Below are positions 16,467-23,604 of a DNA stretch of 64,000 bases, piece by piece; position 1 is the stretch's first letter; the number at the start of each line of letters is the position of its first letter. A program made the translations under genes and the position numbers. This stretch comes from Streptosporangium becharense. Lineage in GTDB: Bacteria; Actinomycetota; Actinomycetes; Streptosporangiales; Streptosporangiaceae. The notes under the pieces were generated by a model that was not told where the DNA came from, did no database searches, and saw only the letters and a list, made by a program, of their open reading frames with translations. The DNA lies in the NCBI RefSeq assembly GCF_014204985.1, contig NZ_JACHMP010000001.1, positions 4,526,001-4,590,000 on the forward strand, written 5' to 3'.

Positions 16467-17162
16467 GTGAGCAGCGGCAGCGTTCTCCTCTACCTGGCCA
16501 TCGTGGTCATGTGGTTGTGCGTTCTCGTACCCATGTGGCTGCGCCGCGACCGGAACGTCTTCGTCGAGGTCCACGAGAACACCGAACCGTATGCCAACGA
16601 CGAGCAGTCGCCCGACGACGAGTCGACCCAGATCCTGCCCGACCCGCTGAGCGGTGCCGGATCCCCCGCCGACGCCTCGCCGTCTCCGGGTTCGGGCCCG
16701 GCGGGCACCTCGGCACCGGGGGCCGGGGACGGCACGGAGGCGCCGTCCCCGTCCGCGCGCGCCGAGGCGGCGAGGTCGGCGGCTCAACGCCGCCGGATCG
16801 AACGCCGCCGTCGCCGGGCGAGGCAGGTGGCCAAGCGCAGGCGCCTGACGTTCTGGTGCGTGTTGCTGCTGCTCGCCTCCGTGGTGACGGCCGCCGTCCA
16901 GGTGATCCCCTGGTGGGGCGTGACGCCCTCCGTGGTTCTCCTGGGGGTGTATCTGTGCATCCTGCGGGTCACGGTACGGGTGGACGCCGAGCAGCGCAGG
17001 GCCGCCGCCAAGGCCCGCGCGGAACGCGCCAGGCGCGCACGCCGCCGCGCCGCCCTGCTGGAGGCGCGACGCCAGGAGGCGGAGGTCATCGACCTGGCCG
17101 CCCACCGCGACGAACTCTTCGACCAGTACGCCGAAAGCCCGCCCCGCGCCGTCGGCGACTGA
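16467..17162 (+). CDS. sepX: Divisome membrane protein SepX (GlpR-like)
   Basis: 231 residues from GTG 16467 with GGAGG about nine bases upstream. An N-terminal helix (residues 4-23, LLYLAIVVMWLCVLVPMWL) is followed by RRDRNVFVEVHE and an acidic, Ser/Pro-rich linker. A strongly basic stretch (RRRIERRRRRARQVAKRRR) precedes two close helices (about 129-147 and 152-168), then a basic coiled coil and the conserved tail EVIDLAAHRDELFDQYAE. This is the actinobacterial SepX/GlpR pattern: a protein that stabilises Z-rings and interacts with FtsZ/DynB at division septa in Streptomyces. Confidence 0.85.
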   Translation: MSSGSVLLYLAIVVMWLCVLVPMWLRRDRNVFVEVHENTEPYANDEQSPDDESTQILPDPLSGAGSPADASPSPGSGPAGTSAPGAGDGTEAPSPSARAEAARSAAQRRRIERRRRRARQVAKRRRLTFWCVLLLLASVVTAAVQVIPWWGVTPSVVLLGVYLCILRVTVRVDAEQRRAAAKARAERARRARRRAALLEARRQEAEVIDLAAHRDELFDQYAESPPRAVGD

Positions 17163-17218
17163 CGGTGCGCCGAGTGGCGCGAGTGCTCCCGGAAGTTTGC
17201 TAATGTAGTCCACGTCTT

Positions 17219-17295
17219 GGGGATGTAGCGCAGTCCGGTAGCGCACTTCGTTCGCATCGAAGGGGTCAGGGGTTCGAATCCCCTCATCTCCACCA
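17219..17295 (+). tRNA. tRNA-Ala (anticodon CGC), CCA encoded
   Basis: Acceptor stem GGGGATG pairs with CATCTCC (17285-17291) and contains the alanine identity pair G3-T70. Anticodon stem CTTCG/CGAAG holds loop TTCGCAT, giving anticodon CGC for GCG codons. The T arm is AGGGG-TTCGAAT-CCCCT, the discriminator is A17292 and CCA follows at 17293-17295. Its 3' half is copied at 18577-18618, marking it as an integration target. Confidence 0.96.
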
Positions 17296-17300
17296 GCTCG

Positions 17301-17337
17301 AAAGGCCCGGTTCCAGAACATGGAGCCGGGCCTTTTT
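17301..17337 (+). terminator. Rho-independent terminator after tRNA-Ala
   Basis: A 10-bp perfect stem (AAAGGCCCGG pairs with CCGGGCCTTT) encloses a 15-base loop and runs into a T tract ending at 17337. It follows the tRNA by six bases. Confidence 0.9.
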
Positions 17338-17350
17338 GCTATGTCACCGG

Positions 17351-18316
17351 TCAGGTCCACCAGTCCCGCTCGGGCAACCTGAGCCACATGTCAGGCCGGT
17401 CGGTGATCGATCGGGCGTCGGTCGGCCGCAGGGTCGCACCGGCGAAGCAGTAGGCCACGGCTTGGTAGTGGTAGAGGTAAGTGGCGAGGATCTCCTCGGC
17501 GGGCTCGCCGGCGGAGACGCTGCCGCCGCCGGGGTGCGTGTCCCATTCCTCGATGACGCCGTTGCGGGCGACGGCTCCCTGATTGCCGCTCTTGGGGTTG
17601 GCATACATCCCGTGGCAGACGGTGCCGGTCGACAGGCGCTTCATGACGCCGGGGGTGGATGCGTTGTATGCCCACGGCTGGAAGACGACGCATCCGCCGG
17701 GCATGTCCGTGACGCCGATGACGGCCAGGCTGTCGTCCTCATCTTCCCAGGGATCCTCCATGAGCTCTTCGACGTCGGCGTCATCGGCCGGTACGGCCTC
17801 CAGGCGCCGTACCGCCTCGGCCGCGGTGATGCCGGCCACGCAGGCGAGGCTGAAGCCGTCGCAGTCGAGGCGCCCCAGTGCGGTGATCAGGCGCCTGGCC
17901 TCCGCCACGGCGGCGGTCTCGGTGGCGGACAGGCCGGTCTTGCCGTCCGGGAGGGAGAACAAGTCGGGGGCGGGGGTGGCCAGGCTGAGCCGTCCGGGGG
18001 ACCAGCCGTTCATCATCGGCCGCCACGGGTCCGCTCCGGCGGCGACGAGGGCGCGGGCGTTGCCGGGGCGGTTGGCGAAGATTGCTTGCCAGAGGGCGGC
18101 ACGGCCCTCGTGTTCCGCGTCGACGTCGGCGACGCGCCGGGCCAGCTCCGCGACCACCTCGGGCGAGCCGCACTCGGCCGAGGTGTGCAATGGCGGTCCG
18201 TAGAAGTATCCGCCCGAGTCGGGATCCGCCCTCGCGTCGAGCCGGGCGCGGATCAGGCCGAGGTTTGTCCAGTCGTTCCAGCCGACGGACCATCCGGCTC
18301 CGTTGTCGACGGCCAT
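17351..18316 (-). CDS. Ankyrin-like repeat protein with C-terminal DUF6461-like domain
   Basis: 321 residues from ATG 18316 with a GAGGAG ribosome site. Residues 20-110 read like degenerate ankyrin repeats (GPPLHTSAECGSPEVVAELARR, then GRAALWQAIFANRPGNARALVAAGADPW). The second half (about 185-321) contains GFSLACVAGITAAEAVRRL, an acidic stretch and VFQPWAYNASTPGVMKRLSTGT..., resembling actinobacterial DUF6461 proteins. Both assignments are by eye. The gene occupies nearly the whole segment between tRNA-Ala and the second partial copy of its 3' half, so it looks like cargo of an integrated element that lost its integrase. Function unknown. Confidence 0.7.
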   Translation of the reverse strand: MAVDNGAGWSVGWNDWTNLGLIRARLDARADPDSGGYFYGPPLHTSAECGSPEVVAELARRVADVDAEHEGRAALWQAIFANRPGNARALVAAGADPWRPMMNGWSPGRLSLATPAPDLFSLPDGKTGLSATETAAVAEARRLITALGRLDCDGFSLACVAGITAAEAVRRLEAVPADDADVEELMEDPWEDEDDSLAVIGVTDMPGGCVVFQPWAYNASTPGVMKRLSTGTVCHGMYANPKSGNQGAVARNGVIEEWDTHPGGGSVSAGEPAEEILATYLYHYQAVAYCFAGATLRPTDARSITDRPDMWLRLPERDWWT

Positions 18317-18576
18317 GACACTCCTCGGGGGATGTACGGGATACACGTGCGCCGATCATGGCGTACGAGGCCGACAGATTCGGGCCGTGGCCCCAGTCGG
18401 TCCACGAGGGGACGGCGTTCTCCGGCTGTCATGGTCATACCGGACGTCGGGCGGCTGAGCGGAGTCAGCGAACCCGTCGGCACGGGAGCGAATTCGAGAT
18501 CATCAGGCATCACCGTCACGGCACCCGACCGCACCGGATGACATTCGGTGATCAGGCCCGGCACGCCCCACCGGGG

Positions 18577-18618
18577 TTCGCATCGAAGGGACCAGGGTTC
18601 GAATCCCCTCATCTCCAC
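18577..18618 (+). other. Partial duplicate of the tRNA-Ala 3' half (probable att site)
   Basis: Forty-two bases match tRNA-Ala bases 17251-17293: the anticodon loop and following stem (TTCGCATCGAAGGG), a slightly changed variable loop with one base missing, and a perfect T arm and acceptor end (GTTCGAATCCCCTCATCTCC plus AC). The 5' half of the tRNA is absent, so no second tRNA is made. This is the signature left when a site-specific element integrates into a tRNA 3' end. The bounded segment is about 1.3 kb. Confidence 0.85.
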
Positions 18619-18626
18619 TCAGGTGG

Positions 18627-18660
18627 AAGGCTGTCTCTGGTTCGCAGAGGTGGCCTTTTT
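18627..18660 (+). terminator. Terminator-like hairpin after the partial tRNA copy
   Basis: AAGGC and CTCTG arms pair with CAGAG and GCCTT around a GTTCG loop (with a small internal bulge), followed by five T. It occupies the position relative to the tRNA remnant that the true terminator has after tRNA-Ala. Confidence 0.7.
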
Positions 18661-18786
18661 CGATGACCGGTGTGTGGCACTGGCGGAGGAACTCCTCTAG
18701 GTACATGATCGAATGGGGCGAGAGGTAGAGATCATGTGCGGCTGAAGGCCGTTTTCTCTAGGCTGTCCCGGAGGGAGGTGACAACG

Positions 18787-19509
18787 ATGGGGACACATAC
18801 AGGCAGCGCAGAAGGCTTGATCGGCGACTTCCGCTATGTCACCCCCCTGTATACCAAGGGTCAGGCCGCCGATCTGATCGGTGTACCTCGTCAGTCCTTC
18901 CGTAACTGGGCCGTGGGGTATGCGTACAAGCGGATGGACGGGGTGATCGTCGCGGCTGAGCCCTTGGTGACCACGGCGGGTTCGCACGGTCCGACCGTTC
19001 CCTTCGTCGGCTTCGCTGAGGCTTACATGCTTGCCGCGTTCCGCAGTGCGAAGGTTCCCATGCAGCGGATCCGGCCTGCCGTCCGCTGGCTGGAGGAGCA
19101 CATCGGGCTCGGCCAGGCGCTGGCCAGTGAGCGGCTGATGACCGATGGTGCTGAGGTGCTGTGGGACTTCAAGGAGTACACGGACGATCCCGCTGAGCGG
19201 GAGGCGATCGATGGACTGGTCGTCGTGCGTAGTGGTCAACAGGTCTTTCGTCCGGTCGTCCGGGACTACCTCCAGCGAGTCACTTATCAGGATGGATGGA
19301 TGAGGATGATCCATCTGCCGGGATATGAGCGTGTGGAGGTGACCGTCGATCCGTGGATCAACGGTGGTCAGCCGACCGTTGCTCGTCGCGGGATACGTGT
19401 GGCCGACGTGCTCAGCCGGGCGAGAGCCGGTGAGGACTGGCGTGATATCGCTGACGACTACGACCTCCAACTGAACGAAGTTGAGGCGCTCCTCTCGCAG
19501 GCGGCGTAG
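18787..19509 (+). CDS. VapB45-like antitoxin with N-terminal HTH and C-terminal DUF433 domain
   Basis: 240 residues from ATG 18787, preceded by a strong GGGAGGTGAC. The N-terminus (LYTKGQAADLIGVPRQSFRNWAVGY, residues 24-48) is a helix-turn-helix of the VapB45 type. The C-terminus (RVEVTVDPWINGGQPTVARRGIRVADVLSRARAGEDWRDIADDYDLQLNEVEALL) is a DUF433 domain. Length and layout agree with M. tuberculosis VapB45 (Rv2018). The following gene, 12 bp away, codes for the matching PIN-like partner, so this is the antitoxin/autoregulator of a toxin-antitoxin pair. It lies just beyond the tRNA-derived att remnant, consistent with mobile origin. Confidence 0.82.
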   Translation: MGTHTGSAEGLIGDFRYVTPLYTKGQAADLIGVPRQSFRNWAVGYAYKRMDGVIVAAEPLVTTAGSHGPTVPFVGFAEAYMLAAFRSAKVPMQRIRPAVRWLEEHIGLGQALASERLMTDGAEVLWDFKEYTDDPAEREAIDGLVVVRSGQQVFRPVVRDYLQRVTYQDGWMRMIHLPGYERVEVTVDPWINGGQPTVARRGIRVADVLSRARAGEDWRDIADDYDLQLNEVEALLSQAA

Positions 19510-19521
19510 GGAAGAGGGCCG

Positions 19522-19839
19522 GTGGCGGGCGAGGCGCGGGAGTCCGGACTTACTTTCTTCCTTGACCGAGGACTGGGCTCGAAGATCGTTCCCAATGCTC
19601 TGCGCGAGGCTGGTTGGCTTCTGGAAACGATGGACGAGCGTTACGGCAAGGACGACTCCCAGCGGATCGAAGACGTCCAGTGGATCGAGGAGGCGACCAT
19701 CCGCGGTGACATCTTGTTGTGCAAAGACCTGGCGATCACCCGGAACCCCGTTGAGGCACGGGTCATCTTTATGAGTGGTGCTCGCATATTTGCGATTGCC
19801 AACGCCAGTGTGGTCGGAAGGGACATGGCCGACATCTAA
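19522..19839 (+). CDS. VapC45-like PIN-fold toxin, C-terminally short
   Basis: 105 residues from GTG 19522 with GAAGAGG upstream. The order LTFFLDRGLGSKIVPNALREAGW (first acidic residue of a PIN fold), DVQWIEEATIRGDILLCKDLAI (second acidic cluster) and the strand ARVIFMSGARIFAIANASVVGRDMA matches the VapC45/DUF5615-like group of ribonuclease toxins. The M. tuberculosis partner is about 138 residues; here a TAA ends the protein some 30 residues early, just before a fragment of an unrelated gene in the same frame. The toxin may be inactive or weak. Confidence 0.72.
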   Translation: MAGEARESGLTFFLDRGLGSKIVPNALREAGWLLETMDERYGKDDSQRIEDVQWIEEATIRGDILLCKDLAITRNPVEARVIFMSGARIFAIANASVVGRDMADI

Positions 19840-19854
19840 ACCGCTCCGGTTTCG

Positions 19855-20268
19855 ATGGAGACTCTTGCCGTGACCGAGGAGGAGCCGGGCCGGTTCGGCT
19901 TCGACGTCTCGGAGTTGGGCCTGCACGCGGCGGAGGCGTGGCTGGCGCTCGGTCGCACGGACCGGGCTGTCACACGCGCCGAGGCGTCCGTTGCGGCCTG
20001 CGTGCCGCACACCCCGGGGTGGGCAGCGGCAACGCTTGCCCTTGCCCAGGCTGAGACGCTGGGCCAGCCGGGGGATGCCGCGGCGCGGGCACTGGATGTG
20101 CTGGAGCGGATCCCCGCGGAACGGTTGCGCTCAACGTCACGGGACCGGTTGCGGGGCTTGGTGACGGCGCTGGGGGACGTGGACGCCGTGGCGGTGCGGG
20201 ATCTTCGGGAGCGAGTGAGGGTGTTGCCGCCGCCGGTCGACGTGCACGGTCGCGGCGCCATCGCGTGA
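19855..20268 (+). pseudogene. C-terminal fragment of an XRE/TPR-type regulator
   Basis: An open frame of 137 residues has TPR-like helical pairs (LHAAEAWLALGRTDRAVTRAEASVA, then GWAAATLALAQAETLGQPGDAAARALDVLERIP) and a terminal RLRGLVTALG..AVRDLRERV segment, like the last third of large actinobacterial helix-turn-helix/TPR regulators. The DNA-binding part is missing. It begins right after the stop of the shortened toxin, in the same frame, so the two are probably the sides of a deletion or insertion junction. Confidence 0.6.
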
Positions 20269-20277
20269 GACGCTGAC

Positions 20278-20314
20278 GCCCCGCTCGTCCTCCCCGGTGG
20301 AGGGCAGGCGGGGC
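20278..20314. terminator. Possible bidirectional hairpin terminator
   Basis: Arms GCCCCGC (20278-20284) and GCGGGGC (20308-20314) pair perfectly between the 3' ends of the TPR fragment and the secreted-protein gene. No T tract follows, as is common in very GC-rich genomes. Confidence 0.45.
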
Positions 20315-20334
20315 ATCGTCCGTCGTGTCTGGGA

Positions 20335-20799
20335 TCAGTACTGGTAGTTCACCGTGACGGTGTCCTGGACTCCGACGCCGGTTGCCGGATAGGTGCCTCC
20401 GGACAGCGTGTGCCTGACGGTGACGGTGCCTTTCGGGTCCAAGCCGTTGAAAGCCGACACCGAAAACGTCGTGTTACCGGTGATGGAGACCGGAGTCGTG
20501 CACAGGTAGTCGGTGGCGGTGTACAGCTTCTGGTAGCAGATCGTGATCGTCTCGGTCGTCCTGCCGTTGGTGTAGGGGGCGACCTGTACGGTCGTGCTCG
20601 TGATCTGCCCGTTGTTCGGCAGCGAGGTCACCGGCTTGTTGAAGAGCATGGTGGCGTAGCCGCCGTCGAAGTAGATCGTGTAGTGCGTCTTGCTCACGGT
20701 CCACGACCCGGTGGCCGCCGAAGCGGGCAGGGCGACGGCGGCCGGGGCGATGAGCGCGCAACCGAGCAGAGCGGCGGACACGAGGAAGCGTCTGAACAC
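20335..20799 (-). CDS. Small secreted protein of unknown function
   Basis: 154 residues from GTG 20799 with GGGAGG six bases upstream; this start gives a clean signal peptide (RRFLVSAALLGCALIAPAAVALPASAA, cut near residue 28). The mature part is about 125 residues, rich in Thr, Ser, Tyr and Val with alternating hydrophobic residues (TVSKTHYTIYFDGGYATMLF...GTVTVRHTLSGGTYPA), suggesting an all-beta fold. Two Cys (CYQKLYTATDYLC) could form a disulfide. No known domain recognised; similar small secreted beta proteins are common in Streptosporangiales. Confidence 0.75.
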   Translation of the reverse strand: MFRRFLVSAALLGCALIAPAAVALPASAATGSWTVSKTHYTIYFDGGYATMLFNKPVTSLPNNGQITSTTVQVAPYTNGRTTETITICYQKLYTATDYLCTTPVSITGNTTFSVSAFNGLDPKGTVTVRHTLSGGTYPATGVGVQDTVTVNYQY

Positions 20800-21041
20800 G
20801 AGCCCTCCCAAAGGGCGTAGGTGTAGGACGCTGATGGGACGGCTGCCGATGGGGACGGGTTGGCGAGATGTCCTCATCCGGACGCATATCTCCCGTTTTG
20901 CCTGGCGAGGGGATGGCCTGCCCCGGCCCGGCTCGACGGCCAGGGGCAGGATTGTGGGCCCTTCGGGACACGCATGCCGGTCAGCAGGTGTCGGCGTGTT
21001 CCTCGTCGACCACGGTGAGCGTGGTCAGTTCCGCGATGGCT

Positions 21042-21290
21042 TCACCTCTGGTCTGCGACCTCCTGGGTGACGCACAGGTCTACGTTACGGCCGTCAGGGT
21101 CGACGAGGATATGCCGGCCAGGCGCCAGCGGCGGCGTGACAGCGTTGACAGGAGCGGTGAGACCGAGCCGCAGACTCCCGGTGGCAGGGCGGTGGCTGGT
21201 CGCGGGGTAGAGCTCGATGACGACGCCACCATCGAGGGTGGCGGCGTAGTGCTCAGGGCCGGCGCCGCGTTCAGGTCGAGACGGGCCCAC
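21042..21290 (-). pseudogene. Remnant of a glyoxalase/VOC protein
   Basis: An 82-residue frame contains the second half of a small VOC domain: ERGAGPEHYAATLDGGVVIELYPAT, then TGSLRLGLTAP and HILVDPDGRNVDLC. The first strand-helix half of the domain is missing upstream and the linker between the two pieces is shorter than usual. With no ribosome site before the apparent GTG/ATG codons it is most likely a relic. It could still be a short intact gene, but I do not favour that. Confidence 0.45.
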
Positions 21291-21596
21291 GCCCGCTCGT
21301 CAGCCGTTATTCGGTTGCTCATGCACTCCTGCCGGTGGTCGAGGTGGTCGGCGTACGGCAGAGCGAGCAGGCGCAGTGTGCGGCACTGGGCGAACTCGGG
21401 CCGGCCAAGGTTCCCGCGGTCGGCGCGCCACAACGTCCGGGGCGCCGCACATCACGGACTGGTGGGCCGCCGTCCGTGCCGCCTGCGAGCACGGCACGCC
21501 CGGCGGGGCCGGCCAGTGTGCGCTGTGCCGCGAGCGGGAATCTCCCGGCTCGCCGCCCGCCGCTGAAGATCTCATCCCGGACATGCGGCTTTCATT

Positions 21597-21635
21597 GGAT
21601 AGCTCTACTATCCTATATTGGGTAGTGAGACTATC
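21597..21635 (+). promoter_or_regulatory. Two tandem inverted repeats before the DoxX gene
   Basis: Box 1 is GGATAG-N5-CTATCC (21597-21613, perfect) and box 2 is GGTAG-N5-CTATC (21621-21635, one mismatch). Their centres lie 23 bp apart, about two helical turns, and a TATATT hexamer (21614-21619) sits between them like a -10 box. The layout suggests a repressor that binds both sides of the doxX promoter; the regulator is not identified here. Confidence 0.65.
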
Positions 21636-21653
21636 TAAAGGAAGGTGAGCTCC

Positions 21654-22169
21654 GTGACTGTGATCGTCCTCGTGGTGGCCACGCTGTGCTTCCGCCTGTC
21701 GGGTGCGGTGCTCGGTCCGGCCCGCTTCGCCACCTGGCGGGTGAGCACCGCGTACGGCTTGGCCGTCATGCTCGTGATGACGGCCAGTGCCCACTTCGTC
21801 CCACCAGATGTGACGTTCATGCCGAACCACGCCGACATGGTGGCCATGGTCCCGCCGTTCGTCCCGTTCCCTGCCCTCGTGGTCTACCTGACCGGCGTCC
21901 TGGAACTGGCCGGGGCGGTGGGCCTCGTGCTCCCGGACACTCGGCGGGCAGCCGGGATCTGTCTGGCGCTGCTGTTCGTGCTCATGCTTCCGGCCAACAT
22001 CCACGCCGCGCTGGCCGGAGTGACCCTCGGGGGAGAGGCGGCGACGCCGCTGTGGCAGCGCATCCCCGAGCAGGTCCTCTACATCGGCGTGGCGCTCTGG
22101 GCAGCGGGCGTCATAGGAGGACGTTCAGGCCGTACGACCTCCGCCGGCAGCGCGTTTCCCGTGCCTTGA
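21654..22169 (+). CDS. DoxX-family membrane protein
   Basis: 171 residues from GTG 21654; GGAAGG at 21640-21645 fits this start better than the GTG at 21645. Four hydrophobic spans are visible (residues 1-19, 35-54, 72-93, 104-122). The DoxX pattern is present: FRLSGAVLGPARFATW, then HFVPPDVTFMPNHADMVAMVPPFVPFPALVVYLTGVLELAGAVGL and LLFVLMLPANIHAAL. Family members are quinone- or thiosulfate-linked or redox-stress membrane subunits; the actual role here is unknown. Stands alone behind a double palindromic operator. Confidence 0.82.
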   Translation: MTVIVLVVATLCFRLSGAVLGPARFATWRVSTAYGLAVMLVMTASAHFVPPDVTFMPNHADMVAMVPPFVPFPALVVYLTGVLELAGAVGLVLPDTRRAAGICLALLFVLMLPANIHAALAGVTLGGEAATPLWQRIPEQVLYIGVALWAAGVIGGRSGRTTSAGSAFPVP

Positions 22170-22270
22170 AAGGAGTCGTCCGGCGGGATGGACACTCTCG
22201 CCGGGCAGGGGTTCAACTTCGGGGTGGCCGGGCCCGGGATCACGGCATCGCACGTGACATCGCTCGCCGG

Positions 22271-22368
22271 GCGGTGCGCGCGGCGGGGATGCGGCCGCGG
22301 GTGGCGAAGCAGGTGACCAGACCGGTCAGGAATCGAGAAGCGCCGGTCACGGAGTCACACCTAGCCTG
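22271..22368 (+). pseudogene. 3' remnant of an araC-type gene (duplicate of 23380-23480)
   Basis: This stretch nearly repeats the last about 100 bases of the complete araC gene ending at 23481: VAKQVTRPVRNREAPVTESHLA here against VAKQVTRPIRNRKAPVAEPHLV there, both ending TGATGGCCATGG. Only the tail is left; the DNA-binding part is gone. It shows that an araC-VOC unit was once duplicated. Confidence 0.75.
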
Positions 22369-22785
22369 ATGGCCATGGACCTCACCATTCACACGACCTT
22401 CCTCCCGCACGACGACCCGGACGCCTCCCTGGCCTTCTACCGCGACGTCCTCGGCTTCGAGATCCGCAACGACGTCGGAACCGGCAAGATGCGCTGGATC
22501 ACGGTCGGCCCCGCCGGCCAGCCCGGCACCTCCATCCTCCTGGCGCCACCGGCCGCCGACCCCGGCCTCACCGACGACGAGCGCCGCACCATCGCCGAGA
22601 TGATGGCCAAGGGCACCTACGGCTGGATCGTGCTGGCCACCCCCGACCTCGACGGCACCTTCGAGAAGCTGCAGGCCGGTGACGCCGAGGTCGTCCAGGA
22701 GCCGATCGAGCAGCCGTACGGCGTCCGTGACTGCGCCTTCCGCGATCCCGCGGGCAACCTGATCCGCATCCAGGAACTTCGCTGA
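22369..22785 (+). CDS. VOC-superfamily (glyoxalase-like) protein
   Basis: 138 residues from ATG 22369 (a second ATG at 22375 is also possible). The beta-alpha-beta-beta-beta modules are clear: HDDPDASLAFYRDVLGFEIRNDVG in the first half, and YGWIVLATPDLDGTFEKLQAGDAEVVQEPIEQPYGVRDCAFRDPAGNLIRIQ in the second, with the terminal metal-site Glu as part of the family pattern. Members include glyoxalases, dioxygenases and antibiotic-binding proteins; substrate unknown. It starts within the TGATGG of the araC remnant, so it was probably translationally coupled to that lost regulator. Confidence 0.88.
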   Translation: MAMDLTIHTTFLPHDDPDASLAFYRDVLGFEIRNDVGTGKMRWITVGPAGQPGTSILLAPPAADPGLTDDERRTIAEMMAKGTYGWIVLATPDLDGTFEKLQAGDAEVVQEPIEQPYGVRDCAFRDPAGNLIRIQELR

Positions 22786-22936
22786 GCCGTCGGGTCGTCG
22801 ATCCGGACTTGATGGCCGGTGTCGCGATCCCCGGCGAAGAACACGGCGGCCGGCGCTTCCGAACCGGTCAGGCGGCTGCTCGACCGGCTCGTCGGCTCCG
22901 GCAAGCCGGTCGTCGCCGGCGGGCACCTCGCCGCCT

Positions 22937-22990
22937 CCCTCGGCAGGCGACCCGGGTGCTCGTCCCTCGGCAGGCGACCCGGGTGCTCGC
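22937..22990 (+). repeat. 27-bp tandem duplication upstream of araC
   Basis: The unit CCCTCGGCAGGCGACCCGGG plus TGCTCGT occurs at 22937-22963 and again from 22964. It lies between the VOC gene and the araC start and lengthens a spurious frame upstream of the real start. Confidence 0.8.
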
Positions 22991-23016
22991 GGACATCGAT
23001 GAAAAGGAGTCCCCTC

Positions 23017-23481
23017 ATGTGTCACCCCTCGTGGGCACGCGCACGCATCGCGGCGCAGCGCTTGAATGACCTCGCGCGGCTGCGCCGTGTCCGTGACCGG
23101 ATCGACCGGGAGTACGCGCAGCCGCTGGACGTCGAGGCGCTCGCCCGCGGCGCGCACATGTCGGCCGGGCACCTCAGCCGCCGGTTCCGGCTGGCCTACG
23201 GCGAGTCGCCGTACGCCTATCTGATGACGCGGCGCATCGAGCGCGCGATGGCGCTGCTGCGCCGCGGCGACCTCAGCGTCACCGAGGTCTGCTTCGCGGT
23301 CGGCTGCTCGTCGCTGGGCACCTTCAGCACCCGCTTCACCGAGCTGGTCGGCATGTCGCCCAGCGCCTACCGGCGCCGGGCGGCGCGCGCGGCGGCGGGG
23401 ATGCCGTCGTGCGTGGCGAAACAGGTGACCAGACCGATCAGGAATCGAAAGGCGCCGGTCGCCGAGCCGCACCTGGTGTGA
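23017..23481 (+). CDS. AraC-family transcriptional regulator
   Basis: 154 residues from ATG 23017, chosen for AAGGAG eight bases upstream; a longer frame exists but runs through a tandem repeat. The protein is little more than an AraC/XylS DNA-binding domain: RIDREYAQPLDVEALARGAHMSAGHLSRRFRLAYGESPYAYLMTRRIERAMALL (first HTH, linker) and LSVTEVCFAVGCSSLGTFSTRFTELVGMSPSAYRRR (second HTH and signature). No separate ligand domain. It probably controls the neighbouring VOC gene; a 3' duplicate precedes that gene. Confidence 0.88.
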   Translation: MCHPSWARARIAAQRLNDLARLRRVRDRIDREYAQPLDVEALARGAHMSAGHLSRRFRLAYGESPYAYLMTRRIERAMALLRRGDLSVTEVCFAVGCSSLGTFSTRFTELVGMSPSAYRRRAARAAAGMPSCVAKQVTRPIRNRKAPVAEPHLV

Positions 23482-23604
23482 TGGCCATGGCATCCGTACC
23501 CGGACCGAGTGCACCGGTGAAGCCCCCGCCCCGGTGGACCGGCCGATGATCGACGGAGCCCGTCCCCGGAAGGAAGGGCTTCCCACGAAATGACTGGAGG
23601 AAGC

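Noticed and set aside
18577-18618. Second tRNA-Ala gene
   Set aside because: Only the 3' half is present; the D arm and 5' acceptor strand are missing, so it cannot fold into a tRNA.
21376-21648. Small plus-strand frame with a CALC motif (HITDWWAAVRAACEHGTPGG)
   Set aside because: The fragment looks protein-like, but it lacks a ribosome site, has a basic unrelated leader and runs through the doxX operator; perhaps a relic, not a supportable gene.
22819-23016. Upstream part of the long araC frame (segment RRLLDRLVGSGKPVVAGGHL)
   Set aside because: Interrupted by a 27-bp tandem repeat and no ribosome site; the strong site at 23003-23008 supports the short form.
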